A DNA stretch of 35,512 nucleotides from Chromera velia (GCA_018398765.1 JAHBMJ010000758.1:5766-41277); one strand, 5' to 3'. Positions 22,601 through 33,513 are shown, counted from the first letter of the stretch. Numbers and translations: made by a program. Notes: a model not told the origin generated them from the letters alone.

Positions 22601-25600
22601 GAGCCATCCCCCTCACCCTCCATATCGTTGCTTCCCTTTTCTCTCTCCCCCCCCGTTTCTCTTTGCTCTGCCTTCTCACCATCTCCATCATCAAGTCCAA
22701 ATCTCCTCTCCTCTCCCTCTCCGCTCCTCTCACGTCTGCTCTTCAGACTGCCTGGGGATACAGACGGGGTCTGACTCAAGGAAAGAGATGGAGACGGAGA
22801 CGCCTCGTCTGTCGGCCTACACGGACTGTTCTCTTTCTCCCCCTCCCCCTCCTCTCTGGAGGAATCTTTCTCTTTCTTTTTCGTTTCTGAAGAGGCGGAG
22901 GATGAAGAAGAGACTGCGGGAGGGACCAGAGTACGGCCCTGAGCGTGAGCGGTTCCTCCTAGTATCACCTCATCTTCTCCGTCCTCACCGACCCCCCCTC
23001 CTTCTCCTTCTTCGGTGTGCATCAAAAAGTCATTTTCGCCCCCTGTCGGCTTATCCCCTTCTCTCTCTGCACTGCCGCAACTCGCACCCAACTCTTCCTT
23101 CTTCCCTTCTTCTTTCTTCTCGGACTGCGGACTCTCGGACAGAGCGAGTAGGTTAGTTGCTTCATCCTTTGCTCCTCCTCCAGTCTCCGAGAAGAGAGGC
23201 GACCCTGCACTCTCCCCTCCTTCCCCCAACACACTCTCACAGGAGCTGCTGTCAACACCCCCGGGGAGAGAACAGGAAGACGGGGGGAACAAGTGAGAAG
23301 AAGGAACTGAAGAGGCACAAAGCGAACCTCCGGAGAAAGACGGACTGACCTCTCCGTTACCTTCCCCCGCACATTCCCCCCCCTGTCCGTCTTTAGAGCT
23401 CTTCTTCTTTTTCTTCTTTTTTCCATCTCCCCCTCCCGAACCACCAATCTTTCCCGTACCAGCAGGGGGGGACGTGCCGTGGCCCCCCGAAGAAGGAGAC
23501 ATGCCGTGGCCCCTGTCGAGAGACAACAGAGGCTCGCTCACCGGGGGCACGGCCTCCGAGTCCATCTGCTCATCGCTCGGCTTTTCCGGTGTTGCTGGAC
23601 ACGCATGCTCTTGTTCTTCTTCGCCTCTTGGCGCCTCCGGGCATTCGGCAGGAGGCGGAGCGGTGGCAGAACCAGCAACAAGGTCTTGAGCCACAGAAGG
23701 GGAGGGAGACGATGTCAGGTTTTGGCAGTCGTCGGTCCCTCCTCCTCCCGGACTGATCATGGGTTTGCTGCTGCTGTTGAGGATTTCTTCACTTCCTTGA
23801 CCGTCGCACTTCGAACCAGACGCTGCTGCTGTGGCAGGTATTAAAGGAAGGACGGGAGGGGCGTCGGAAACGGTGGCAGAGGAGGGCCGGAATGGGGTGG
23901 CAGCTGCTGAGGAGAAGGCAGCCCCTGTGTCGGCATCTGACGGCGTGGGAGAGGACGAAGCGGGAGGGGGACACATAGTTAACCCACCGCTACTCGCTCT
24001 CTGTCGGGCTCTCTCTCCCTCTCCCCTGATACCTCCTCCTGCTGCTGTCCTAGACGCACCCCCACTCGCGCTTCTTCTCTTCTTCCTTGTGCCGTTCAGC
24101 ACTCGAAGAAAGAGGGAGAAGAAGCAACGGGTGTACTTTGTGAACAGCTCATGGCAAGGGAGGTTCGTGTGTGCTACAACTTTGATCAGTTCATGCGTCG
24201 AACCATCAAACAGCAAGTCAAACCCCCGAGAGAAATAATTAAAGAAATAATCGTCTGCTGCCCCTCGACCTCTTCCACGAGCGCCCTGCTGTGGCATTGA
24301 CCCTCGACTGGTGTCACCTCCAGAGCTCCCCCCGTGCAGAGGAGAGGGAGTGCGTCCCCCATGTCCCCCCCCTCCGCCCACACCGACACGACTAGAGTCA
24401 CCGGGACCAGAAGGAGCGGCGTGTAACCTGAGGAAGTCAAAATCCTTCAGGCAGACCTGCAGGCAGGCAGACAGACAGGCAGGAAGACATTGGGGGAGGT
24501 GGAGAGATTCAGAGAACTCTTACTTACAAAGAAGAACCCTCTCACGAGACGTTTCGCTTTCCGGTGTGCCGTCCTCGTCTGTCTGCCTTGCGGCTGGGCA
24601 TGATTCCCCCGCTCCCTTCCTTTGCCATCTACATTTCTATCTGTGTGTATCCATGTCTCTTTCACGGCGTGCTTCTCATCTCTTTTGCCCTTCCAAATCC
24701 CCCAACCACTAGCTCCACCCAGTAGTTCATTTAACTCCGAAGCTTTCTTACCCACCCAGCCACCCACCCACCTACCTACCGACCTGATCAGGAGGTCCGA
24801 GTTCCGCAAAAACGCTCTGCGGGGACGCCCCGAACTCGATGGTTCTGTCCCCAATCCGCACGCCCACAGAGGGCAGCAGCAGGACGGGGGGGGGGATGGG
24901 AAGGAGACGGGGGGGGGGCTCCAGGGACATGCCGCCATCCAGTGTCGACCCGCACGGACACACAATCAACCGACGAGCAGACGCACTCCCTCCTCCTTCC
25001 CTCTGGAGAGGCGAATTCAAAGCAGAGCTCCCCCCACTCTTATTGCTACTGCTGGCGCTGTTATTGTAGCACAACAGAGGTTCGAGTTCCGCTGCAGACA
25101 GGGGAAACTCCAACAAGAGCCCAGGATACTTCAGAACATAAGTACCCCCTCCCTCTTTCCCTGGAATGTCTCCTGACTCTGGGAGGAGCTCCCCTGGAAA
25201 GGTTGGACCAAAGAGGGCGTACAGGGAACTGAAGAGGAGAGACGCGTCGGGAGACGCAAACACACGGCCCTCGAAAGAATACCGGGGGGCAGCGGCAGAT
25301 GAGGATCCAGACCCGGACCCCGAGCACGAAGACGAGGAGGAAGCCGCATCGGAAGGGCCCCAGAAGGGCGAAGGGTGGGGGGTTGGGGGAAGTGGAGAGA
25401 CGGAGACGGCACGAGAGGGAGACTGGGAGGATGATCCCTGAGTGGGACGCTGACGGGCCGCCGTCTTACTTTGATATTCCTGTGGATCCCTCTCCCTCTC
25501 TGGCATACCAGTGGCAGACGGACCACAGGAGCCAACCACAGTCTCCTGAGTCTGTCCTCCCGATCCTCCAGAAGCCACCACCGCAGCGAGGTCAATCGAA

Positions 25601-25917
25601 ATGCAGTGGAGCTCTTGAGTGAAAGGATGGAAGGAGAGAACGAGGCTTAGCTCGGGCAATCTGAGGACAATGTCGTACTCAAACATATCAGCCTCATCGA
25701 AGCAGAGGTCCACAGTGTCGAGCTGACTTGCCACACTCTGCAGAGGAACACCCAACACTCAATTCAGAAGGAAGTGAGGAGACGACAGACTGAATGATTG
25801 TTGTTGATCTATCTGCAGACTCACCAGTGCGGACGAGATGTCCATTCCCAGGAAGAAGGGACCCACAGACCTCCCAGGTAGAACCTCAAAAGGTTCTCTT
25901 TCCGACGAAAAAAGCAT
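18208..25917 (-). CDS. PHAF1: PHAF1/UPF0183 homologue, giant form (4 exons, about 2150 aa)
   Basis: My exons are 25917-25825, 25737-24784, 24456-19920 and 19076-18208 (stop). All are GT-AG with matching phases. Exon 1 ([20 protein letters not shown]) matches the PHAF1 start, in which a Val-Pro-x-Arg-Ser-Leu-Gly block precedes Leu-Gly-Met-Pro. Exon 2 holds [34 protein letters not shown] and [21 protein letters not shown]. Exon 3 begins [13 protein letters not shown] and has [16 protein letters not shown] then [16 protein letters not shown] (about residues 418-460). It resumes only at [18 protein letters not shown] (about 1843-1861). Exon 4 gives [20 protein letters not shown] and [15 protein letters not shown], then a Ser/Gly/Pro tail. 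Human PHAF1 is about 420 residues and works with BCAS3 at the forming autophagosome. Here a roughly 1370-residue Ser/Glu/Lys/Gly insertion occupies one loop, and a smaller one sits in exon 2. Confidence 0.92.
19081..19654 (-). repeat. (CA/TG)n array filling PHAF1 intron 3
   Basis: About 570 bases of nearly pure CA dinucleotide (TG on the gene's sense strand) fill most of the 843-base intron 19077-19919. The array reaches to within a few bases of the acceptor, where the sense strand reads GTGTTTGCAG. Inside it a complex segment starting CGCAGACACACGCAT at 19116 recurs at 19342, so a unit of about 226 bases has been duplicated. One N is present at 19516. Confidence 0.93.
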
Positions 25918-26394
25918 CGTCTAATGCTTTCCTTCAACCGAGATGCGAAGGAGTGAAATAAGGTTCTAGCTACATCTATCGAATTCTGTTTCTTGCCCTC
26001 GCCTGATAAAGAAGCAGACCTTCTCGCTGCAAAAGAAAGTCAACACAGCAGAGAAGAGCTGAATCCGCCGCTGCTTGTGCAGAAAAGAGCCTTTGCCACA
26101 AGGGACACTGATCCCAAAGACTCAAAGACGTCCCAGAATTGACAAGCTCGGGCTCTCTTGCACTCGGCATCGCGGAGTCATGCAGCCGTTCGAATGGAAG
26201 GCGCGCGGTCAACTGCATGAGAGCGGCTCAGAAAAGCGATTTTGGATTTATCACCGACTTTCCGGGGCCCGCGGGACCTACCCCATATGGGACTGACTCC
26301 GGAGGAGTGTATCCCAGTGGATAGCCACAGCCCCGTGGTGGACGAAAGTCTACCGAGACCGAGACCGAGACCCCATATTGCGCCCCAAAGTGTT
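25918..26394. promoter_or_regulatory. 5' flank of PHAF1
   Basis: This stretch lies upstream of the PHAF1 start (ATG at 25917 on the minus strand) and presumably holds its promoter and 5' UTR. It is of ordinary base composition, with a GC-rich block at 26260-26380 including a tandem CGAGAC triplication (26355-26372). No gene is recognised. Confidence 0.4.
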
Positions 26395-27330
26395 CGCGTA
26401 GCAAAATTATCTTTTTTGCAAAATATCTTAAAATCTGTATCGTGCTGTACTAGGTTCTGTACCGCCTTCTCTAAACTTATCGGGAGGAGACCGGACAACT
26501 TCCCCCCAAGAGAAGTTTGCTGAAGCAGTTAGGAGCTCGTATTTTACAGTCATAAATCAAAAACCATCAAAAACATACACTAAAAATTTTTGTATATTCA
26601 TATCAGTGTACGTCTCTATTAAGTCTATTGAGGGCGGTCGCTAAAACATTTTATTTTATATAAACAGAGACGTTTTAATACGTTTTATATAAATTTAAAA
26701 AAACCGAATCAGACGTATTGAACTGACAACTGTAGTATATCGGAAAGCTAAATCTAATATATTTAGGTTTTTTAACTTTAAACCATACACTACAAAATCA
26801 ACAAACATTTAATAATTAACATTAATTGAGGTTAGAGATTAATCATTAATTGAATCTACAATAAAATTATATCTTTATATGTCTTAAATATTTAATAGTT
26901 AACTGTAGTTAACTGTTAACTGTATAGTTAATAGTCAGGCTGAGTTAACCCGTAATCCCTAGCCCAATCCTAGCTCTATAGTACTCCACACTACTACTCG
27001 GAGTCTATGGTTCTACTATTCTAGTCCGGAATACTCCGAAACAACACTGACAGACACAAAAGCTAAATTACAAGTACTACGAGCTTTGCTAGACTCAGCA
27101 GCTAGAGAAACAAGTATCAACAACGACTAGCATCTTTTTTAATTAGGTCACCTAAGATCATCTCTAGGATCATCTTGTTTTCAGTCGTCATATAAAGCTA
27201 AATATAAAGATAGTACATAGCTCGGGAGTATATAAAATAGTACATACTTAGTAGGAATACAATTTAATTACTGTATATTATTCAATGGTACATACTTCCT
27301 AGCATACTTCAGAATTAACGCTTAATTATG
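26395..27330. other. AT-rich island 3, between PHAF1 and the left LRR gene
   Basis: About 930 bases are AT-rich with clear edges. Inside are TTAATAATTAACATTAATTG, repeated GTTAACTGTAGTTAACTGTT strings near 26900, and CTACTATTCTAG motifs. There are no long open frames, RNA gene or transposon ends that I can recognise. Confidence 0.75.
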
Positions 27331-27909
27331 TGATGGGCCACTGATGGCATGCCATGCATGCCGCATGCGCAATGTCGTCGTCAGCGTCGTATGTCAATTA
27401 AGGCGACGGGCATCCACCAACATTCATACAAGCTAGATTGATCGACAGATAGCGTTTCCCACCCAGCACAAAAGCTTTGGGCCGCTGCCTGCAAAGATGC
27501 ATTCAGGCAAGGCCAGCCTATCTTGATTGCTGACACATCGTTTACAATTCTCTTTATAATAGAATTCTCCTCTCTCCCAGCGCCCTAGCTCTCGCCCGGA
27601 ACCAGTTCCCTCGATCGATCCCGCATTTAAGCTCCCTAGCTCCTTAATTGCCTCTTGCAGTGTCCAAGCAGATCTTTTTCGATCCCGTCTCCCTTTCCTC
27701 CTCATGGCCCGTACATCGTCACCCCTCTATCCCCTTACCCTTACCCTTCCCAGTGTATCAGGGAGAGAACGAGTGCCCTCCCCCCGCCCTCCTTCCCTGA
27801 AGGCCCTGGCTTCTGACTTCCTTACATCCCATGTAACTCCTCATTGTTGCAACGTACCTGTCTACCTACCCCCACTTTCATGCCTATGCCATTCTCGCCT
27901 CTTCACCCA
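27331..27909. other. Spacer, no gene recognised
   Basis: It starts with a cluster of overlapping GCATGC palindromes (27347-27368), continues with mixed sequence, and becomes pyrimidine-rich from 27700. The left arm of the inverted duplication begins near its right end. Confidence 0.5.
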
Positions 27910-28078
27910 TCTACTGCATGCGCCCCCCCACAGCGATGGATGAACCTTCAACCCCTAGCTGTGCGGAACACCCTCCTTAAAAGTTGCCGCTCCTCTCTCC
28001 TTCATTTCCGTCTGTCCGTCTGCCTGTCCGCCCGCTCTTCCCCTCGGGCGAGTCATGCGGGCCCAATCGGACAGACAG

Positions 28079-28397
28079 CTAGAATGAGCAGTCACACACA
28101 GGGTCCGAGGTGTCACAGATGACATCATCCGCAGTGAGGTTCGAGAAGGAGGCGGGAAGAGAGGAGAGGGACGGGTTGTCGCAGATTTGGGCTTCGAGGA
28201 ACACCCCTGCGGAAACTGCAGGAGACAGAAAGAAGCAACAGCGGCAGAGGGGTACACAATTATCGAAGACACTCACTCTGACCACTGACAAGACACGAGA
28301 CAGAGTAGGTCGCAAGAGTTTCCGGGCGGGTGGAAGAGGCCGCAGTGTATGCTTTCTTCCCTCATTCGTACGTTGATATGCTCAGAGACCGGTTCAC

Positions 28398-28446
<49 letters not shown>

Positions 28447-28922
28447 GAGACACACGGCCCAAGAGAACCATGGAGGCAGGCAGGGATGGCCGAAAGATCG
28501 GTCGATCGATCGAACAAGGAAGGAGAGAGAGCAGAAGTCGCCACATATATTAATATATCAACAGACAGTCAACCGACACATAAGCAGCAAGCAACTAAAA
28601 AAACACTCAAACAGAGAAAAGGAAAGGCAAACCCCAAAAGACGTGGAGGACAGGTAGGCATGGGAACAGGGAACAAAACTAATTGGAGGATGAGAGTGAG
28701 AGAGACACGGAATGCAAGTCAGTCTTTCATTTTCTCTTCTTTTCATTTCCGTTGAGACCCTCCTCGCCGCGAACGTTCCGATCGACGCGAGCCCTGTTCT
28801 TTTCTTTCTGCTCTTTTATCTCATCCCATCTCATCTGATCTCATCTTCCATGCGCGCGACTGACAAGCTCTCGCTTCCCCCCCCCCCCTCTCAAATCCCT
28901 CGAGCCCCATGCACGCAATGAT

Positions 28923-28953
<31 letters not shown>

Positions 28954-30336
28954 ACCAACCGACCTACCAGCGTTCGAGAGTCCCTCCACCGAGGTCAGCT
29001 TAGTGTTGTGCTGAATGGAGAGAAAGCTGTTGCCCCCAGCAACCATGCTGACGCCAGAGAATGCGTCCAGATTCGGAAGCTGCGTTTGGGTGATGGAGAG
29101 GCCATCAATGGATGTCAGAGAGGGCAGGTGGAGTTTCTTGAGGGCGGGCAGATCCTCAAGTTCCAATTCTCCGAGTACGGTTGTCAACAGAGGAGCAGAG
29201 ATCTCTTCTAGGTAGAGACTTCCGTAAATGGCCAACAAGCCTGAGGTCTGGAGACTCGGAAGACTCAAAACCTTCAGAAGCCCCAAGTTTGTGAGATCCG
29301 TCGATCTTCCTTGCGTGGACCCTTGAAAGCTGTCTAGTTTCAAGACCTGCAGATTTGTGTGGTCGTTGATTTCTAGGTCTGCGTTTTTCAACGATTCCAG
29401 GTTGACGCAGGACAGCGCCACATTTCCGCTTATTTGAATGCCGCCAACCTCCTCCAATTTCGGAAACCAAACGGTCTCGAGAGCGCAGTTGTCAGTAAAT
29501 TCGATCTCGCCCGCTGAGACGAGTTCGGGCGCGTAGAAAACCGTCAAGCCTTCAGGGTCTTGTACCTGGATCCTGTCATCAATCTCTTGCAACGACGGCA
29601 AGAGAATGGCTTCTGTTTTTACCGCCAAATAGCTTGTCTCCAACGCTCCGGCAATCTTTTTCAAGTTCGGGAAGAAAATGATTTCAAGCGCTTTCCAAGT
29701 TCTCGCTTCTTCGGCGACTACGATTGAGCCGGTGTTGTTTAGATTACAGAAACCGGGAGGGGACAGGGTGGGTACGAGTGGCAGCTGATTGAACACCAAG
29801 TCACCCCCCACGGACACCAGGGCCGAGAGAGGGTCAAAGCTACGCAGATGTAGGAGGGACTCGAACCTCACCGTCCCTGTGACCTCTCGCAGCGAAGAAA
29901 GGGGTTCGAGGTCTGTGAATCGGCACCCTCGGAGGACAAGGTTGCCTTCAATTCTGCACACGCCAGCGAGCGGACTCAGGTTGCATCCGTCCCCTTCCTC
30001 TGTATTGAAGCTTTCAGTTCTAGTGTTGCTCACCGTGCATGGAGGGGGCGGGGCAGGGCAGTCGAATTTGGGAAGCTTGGGAAGTCCGCAAACTTCTTTC
30101 TTTTTGTTCTTCTCCCCCTTCAGAAGACCTAGCTTGTCTGAGAAGAGATCAAACTCCCCCAGACCCTCCAGGCCCTTCAGACCGTCCAACCCCTCAAGAC
30201 CCTTCAAACCTTTTAGGTCGATGGAAGAAGGGTCAAGGTCTTTCAGCAACGCTAGGTCAAAGTCAGTCTTCGAAAGGGCGACTGAAGACAGAAGCCCCAC
30301 AAGAAGGCACGAGTGAGCAATGCGGCAGCGATACAT
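28079..30336 (-). CDS. Secreted leucine-rich/receptor-L-like protein, left paralogue (LRR-A)
   Basis: There are two exons, 30336-28968 and 28215-28079, giving 501 residues. The ATG at 30336 is preferred because it opens directly on a signal peptide, MYRCRIAHSCLLVGLLSSVA. Next comes a run of Leu-x-Gly tripeptides (about residues 41-60, LKGLKGLEGLDGLKGLEG), a Lys-rich stretch, and a proline segment with CPAPPPPC. Residues about 120-440 are repeats of roughly 20-25 residues with the pattern L-x2-L-x-L-P-x-L-x5-I/L-x-I, such as LKVLSLPSLQTSGLLAIYGS. These look like the receptor-L/Ecm33-like solenoids found in cell-surface proteins. The end, VCDTSDPVCDCSF, is Cys-rich with no membrane segment or GPI-type tail, so the protein is probably secreted. 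The partner and function are unknown. It is divergent from its paralogue at 31159. Confidence 0.86.
28397..28446 (-). repeat. (CA)n(GA)n compound microsatellite in LRR-A intron
   Basis: The run reads CT then TG on the gene's sense strand. The same compound motif, at the same relative place, is hugely expanded in the paralogue's intron at 33320-33719. Confidence 0.9.
28926..28955 (-). repeat. (CAGA)n just inside the LRR-A donor site
   Basis: These units, TCTG on the sense strand, follow the donor GTAGGT by about a dozen bases. The paralogue has the same array at 32679-32708. Confidence 0.9.
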
Positions 30337-30358
30337 CTTGAAAAGGTTCTTCAATGTC

Positions 30359-30381
30359 TATATATATATATATATTTTATA
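30359..30381 (-). promoter_or_regulatory. TATA tract of LRR-A
   Basis: TATAAAATATATATATAT (sense strand) ends 23 bases before the ATG at 30336. It is a likely core promoter or part of a very short leader, and is mirrored in the paralogue. Confidence 0.55.
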
Positions 30382-30630
30382 CAGACAGGCATTGAATTAA
30401 TTAAGTGTGCAGAGAAACGGAGGGCGGCATGAAGACATCCTTCATGCAGCGCGCACAGAGTTGCGAGGGCACAATATCGCCTCGGGGGGCAGCTCAGCTC
30501 TGCTGAGATCAGCCGAGAGGCCCTGAGATCGCACGCACTCGCATAACGCATTTTTTCATTTTGGGGGGGGGGNNTCATTTTGGGGGGGGGGGGGTCGCTT
30601 CTATCTCCGGTGTCGCCCGAATTCCAAAAT

Positions 30631-30735
30631 GTGCCCCTCAAGCAACTCGCACGGAGCCGCGATCGCACATACCTTATATATAATTACTTCGCACATGCGT
30701 GCCCCTCAAGTAACTCGCACGGAGTTGCAAGTGCA
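30631..30735 (+). repeat. Imperfect direct repeat in the LRR bidirectional promoter
   Basis: GTGCCCCTCAAG, C or T, then AACTCGCACGGAG occurs at 30631-30655 and again at 30699-30723, 68 bases apart. The similarity extends on into a GC-A-x-GCA string. Confidence 0.8.
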
Positions 30736-30790
30736 TGCTCGCGCGGTCCCGAAAAGCAATACTTCGTGCGCGTTGCCGTGGCCCCCGCCC

Positions 30791-30808
30791 CATGCATGCA
30801 TGCATGCA
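30791..30808. promoter_or_regulatory. TGCATGCA cluster
   Basis: (CATG)n gives several overlapping TGCATGCA palindromes in the middle of the shared promoter, with another at 30924-30931. TGCATGCA is a known target of some ApiAP2 factors in apicomplexans. A role here is inference. Confidence 0.4.
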
Positions 30809-30916
30809 CCTGCACAAGACATGCCCAAGCCCCCGATGGTGTGCATCAATCAAATTTGCGGACCCCCGTAAAGGGCCCCCCGAGGCACTCACCCAACTGG
30901 TTGGGTTTATCTCGTT

Positions 30917-31024
30917 AATATAATGCATGCATGTGCAGGTGTTGTTGAATCGGATGACGCAGCCGATTATTCGTTTTTAGGGGCGCTCGAGTCCGCGAAT
31001 TCAACAACACCTGCACATTATATT
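30917..31024. repeat. Inverted repeat with 26-bp arms beside the LRR-B promoter block
   Basis: The right arm ATTCAACAACACCTGCACAT, plus TATATT (30999-31024), is the reverse complement of 30917-30950 except for an extra CATGCATG in the left arm. The loop is 48 bases and holds GC-rich and T-rich segments. The copy beside LRR-A lacks this element. Confidence 0.85.
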
Positions 31025-31116
31025 GTGCCCTCGCAACTCTGTGCGCGCTGCATGAAGGATGCCTTCATGCCGCCCTCCGTTTCTCTGCACACTTAATTAA
31101 TTCAATGCCTGTCTGT

Positions 31117-31138
31117 ATAAAATATATATATATATAGA
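31117..31138 (+). promoter_or_regulatory. TATA tract of LRR-B
   Basis: TATAAAATATATATATATAT followed by AG lies 21-42 bases upstream of the ATG at 31159. It matches the LRR-A tract apart from a small difference in TA count. Confidence 0.55.
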
Positions 31139-31158
31139 CATTGAAGAACCTTTTCAAG

Positions 31159-32674
31159 ATGTATCGCTGCCGCATTGCTCACTCGTGCCTTCTTGTGGGG
31201 CTTCTGTCTTCAGTCGCCCTTTCGAAGACTGACTTTGACCTAGCGTTGCTGAAAGACCTTGACCCTTCTTCCATCGACCTAAAAGGTTTGAAGGGTCTTG
31301 AGGGGTTGGACGGTCTGAAGGGCCTGGAGGGTCTGGGGGAGTTTGATCTCTTCTCAGACAAGCTAGGTCTTCTGAAGGGGGAGAAGAACAAAAAGAAAGA
31401 AGTTTGCGACCTTCCACTCCCCAAACTCCCCAAATTCGACTGCCCTGCCCCGCCCCCTCCATGCACGGTGAGCAACACCAGAATTGGAAGCTTCAGCACA
31501 AAGAACGGGGACGGATGCAACCTGAGTCCGCTCGCTGGCGTGTGCAGAATTGAAGGTGATTTGGAAATTGAAGAGTGCTTGTTCGAGGACCTGAACGTGC
31601 TCTCCTCTCTGAGGGAAGTTACGGGCACAATTGACCTTGGTAAGCCTTTTAATCTCAAGAACCTCGACGGGTTTTCCGGTCTGGTGAGGGTAGAGGGGGA
31701 ATTGAGTCTTGATGAGCTTCCGCTTGTCACGCAGGTTGCTCCCCCAGGTTTCTGTAATCTTGAACTTGCAGGGGACCTTGAAATAGACAACTCAGGGCCG
31801 GAAAATTGGGGGGCGCTCGAGCTTATTCTGCTTCCCAATCTTCGGAATATTACCAGTGCGTTCGGAGGGGAAGCGGGCATCGAGATTGACGATTTCAGAG
31901 AGCCATTGAAGGCAATTCTCTTCCCAAAGCTGGAGAATGTCGACAATGGAATCGAAATTGATGACCATGTTGGTCTCAAACTGATCTACTTCCCTGAGCT
32001 TGTCACCCAAGGGCAGTCCGACAGCGCAGACGAAGACATTGAGATCGATACCAATTGTGATCTCGAGATTATTTATTTCCCAAAGCTTGAACTTGCAAGG
32101 GAGATTGAGGTCGACGACAACAAGAATCTCAAGTGTGTCAATTTTGCTTCCCTAAAGCGCACCACTGCGGTTTCTAGTGCATCAGGGGGCCCGGTGGGAA
32201 TTGATATCAACGACAACTTGGACTTGGTTGATATCCGGTTAGACAGCTTGGAATCGATCAGTGACGGTGTCGGCAAAGTCAGGCTCGAGATTGCAGACAA
32301 CCCAAGTCTGAAAGAACTCTCACTTCCGCACCTAACCTCCCTCACGTCATCCGTAGACGCCGTAGTCCTCTTCTCTGGCAACCTCGCCCTCCAGCACCTT
32401 TCCGCCCCCAAATTGACAACAATCGCGGGTGGCGAAGGGAATCCGAACGCTCCGTCTGTTCTGAACATGACGGACCTCCCCTCCCTCAAGAAGCTTGACT
32501 TCCCCTCTCTGACGACTCTGGATGTTCCCCTCCTCATCACCCAAACGCAGCTCCAGAATCTGGACGCATTCTCTGGCGTCAGCATGGTTGCTGGGGGCAA
32601 CAGCTTTCTCTCCATTCAGCACAACACTAAGCTGACCTCGGTGGAGGGACTCTCGAACGCTGGTAGGTCGGTTG

Positions 32675-32711
<37 letters not shown>

Positions 32712-33360
32712 ATCATTGCGTGGGGCTCGAGGGATTTGAGAGGAGGGGGGGGAAAGCGAGAGATAGTCAGTCGCGCACAGGGAAGATGAGATCAGATGAG
32801 ATGAGGTGAAATAACGGAAGAATTAAGGGTGTAGGAAGGAAGGAAGGAAGGAAGAAAGGAAGGAAGAAGGAAGGAAGAAAGGAAGGAAGAAAGGAAGGAA
32901 GGAAGGACGTAAGGAAGAAAGGAAAGAAGGAAGGAAGAAAGGAAGGAAGAAAGAAAGAAAGGAAGGAAGAAAGGAAGGAAGGAAGGAAGAAAGGAAGGAA
33001 GGAAGGAAGAAAGGAAGGAAGGAAGGAAGGAAGAAAGGAGGGAAGGAAGGAAGGAAGGAAGGAAGAGGCCACTCGATTCGCTTGTCTCACGTGTCTCTCT
33101 TACTCTTTCTTACCCTGCTAGAAGTTACTCTTTCTTACCCTGCTAGAAGTCTTGCCGCCCTGCCTGCTTGTGTCTCCTCGCGGCTTTCCGGTTCCCTGTT
33201 CTTGGGGTTCTCTGTTTCTGTTTGGATTCGGTCGACTGTCTGTCGTTCTCACACTTTTTTTCCCTTTCCTTCTCACCATCTCCGGCCGTGCATTTTGGAT
33301 TTTGTCTACTTCGTGTGCTCGTGCACGTGCACGTGCGTGTGTGCGTGCGTGCGCGTGTCT

Positions 33361-33393
<33 letters not shown>

Positions 33394-33453
33394 CATGTAT
33401 GTGTGTGTGTGAGTGTGAGTGTGTGTGTGTGTGTGTGTTTGTATCTCTCTCGA

Positions 33454-33501
<48 letters not shown>

Positions 33502-33513
33502 TGTGTGTGTTTG

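Larger units (their letters stand above)
27910..30476 (-). repeat. Left arm of large inverted duplication
   Basis: The reverse complement of this stretch can be matched by eye to about 31020-34200. The match covers the proximal promoter, 5' coding part, intron ends, last exon and 3' flank. In the 3' flank, GAGAGGAGCGGCAAC, a GAGGG-x-GTTCC string and GAAGGTTCATC appear in the same order in both arms. The central coding part is much less alike. Confidence 0.88.
30337..31158. promoter_or_regulatory. Bidirectional promoter region of the LRR gene pair
   Basis: Each start codon is preceded by a nearly identical block of about 140 bases (30337-30476 and 31020-31158) in mirror orientation. Each block contains a long TATA tract, a TTAATTAATTCAATG string and a conserved CTCTGTGCGCGCTGCATGAA element. 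The central 540 bases between the blocks are unique and contain a gap of two N bases within a G-run (30573-30574), a direct repeat, TGCATGCA clusters and a hairpin. Confidence 0.7.

Noticed and set aside
19928-23975. Many plus-strand and other-frame open frames opposite the large PHAF1 exon
   Set aside because: They are shadows of a stop-poor, purine-skewed coding exon and have only low-complexity composition.
26178-26523. Frames of 90-106 codons upstream of PHAF1
   Set aside because: No recognisable domain, overlapping on both strands, and running into an AT-rich island; probably chance.
31141-31158. Upstream TTG-initiated extension (MKNLFK) of the LRR proteins
   Set aside because: The codon is TTG, not ATG. 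The first ATG at 31159 (and at 30336 in the mirror copy) directly opens a good signal peptide.
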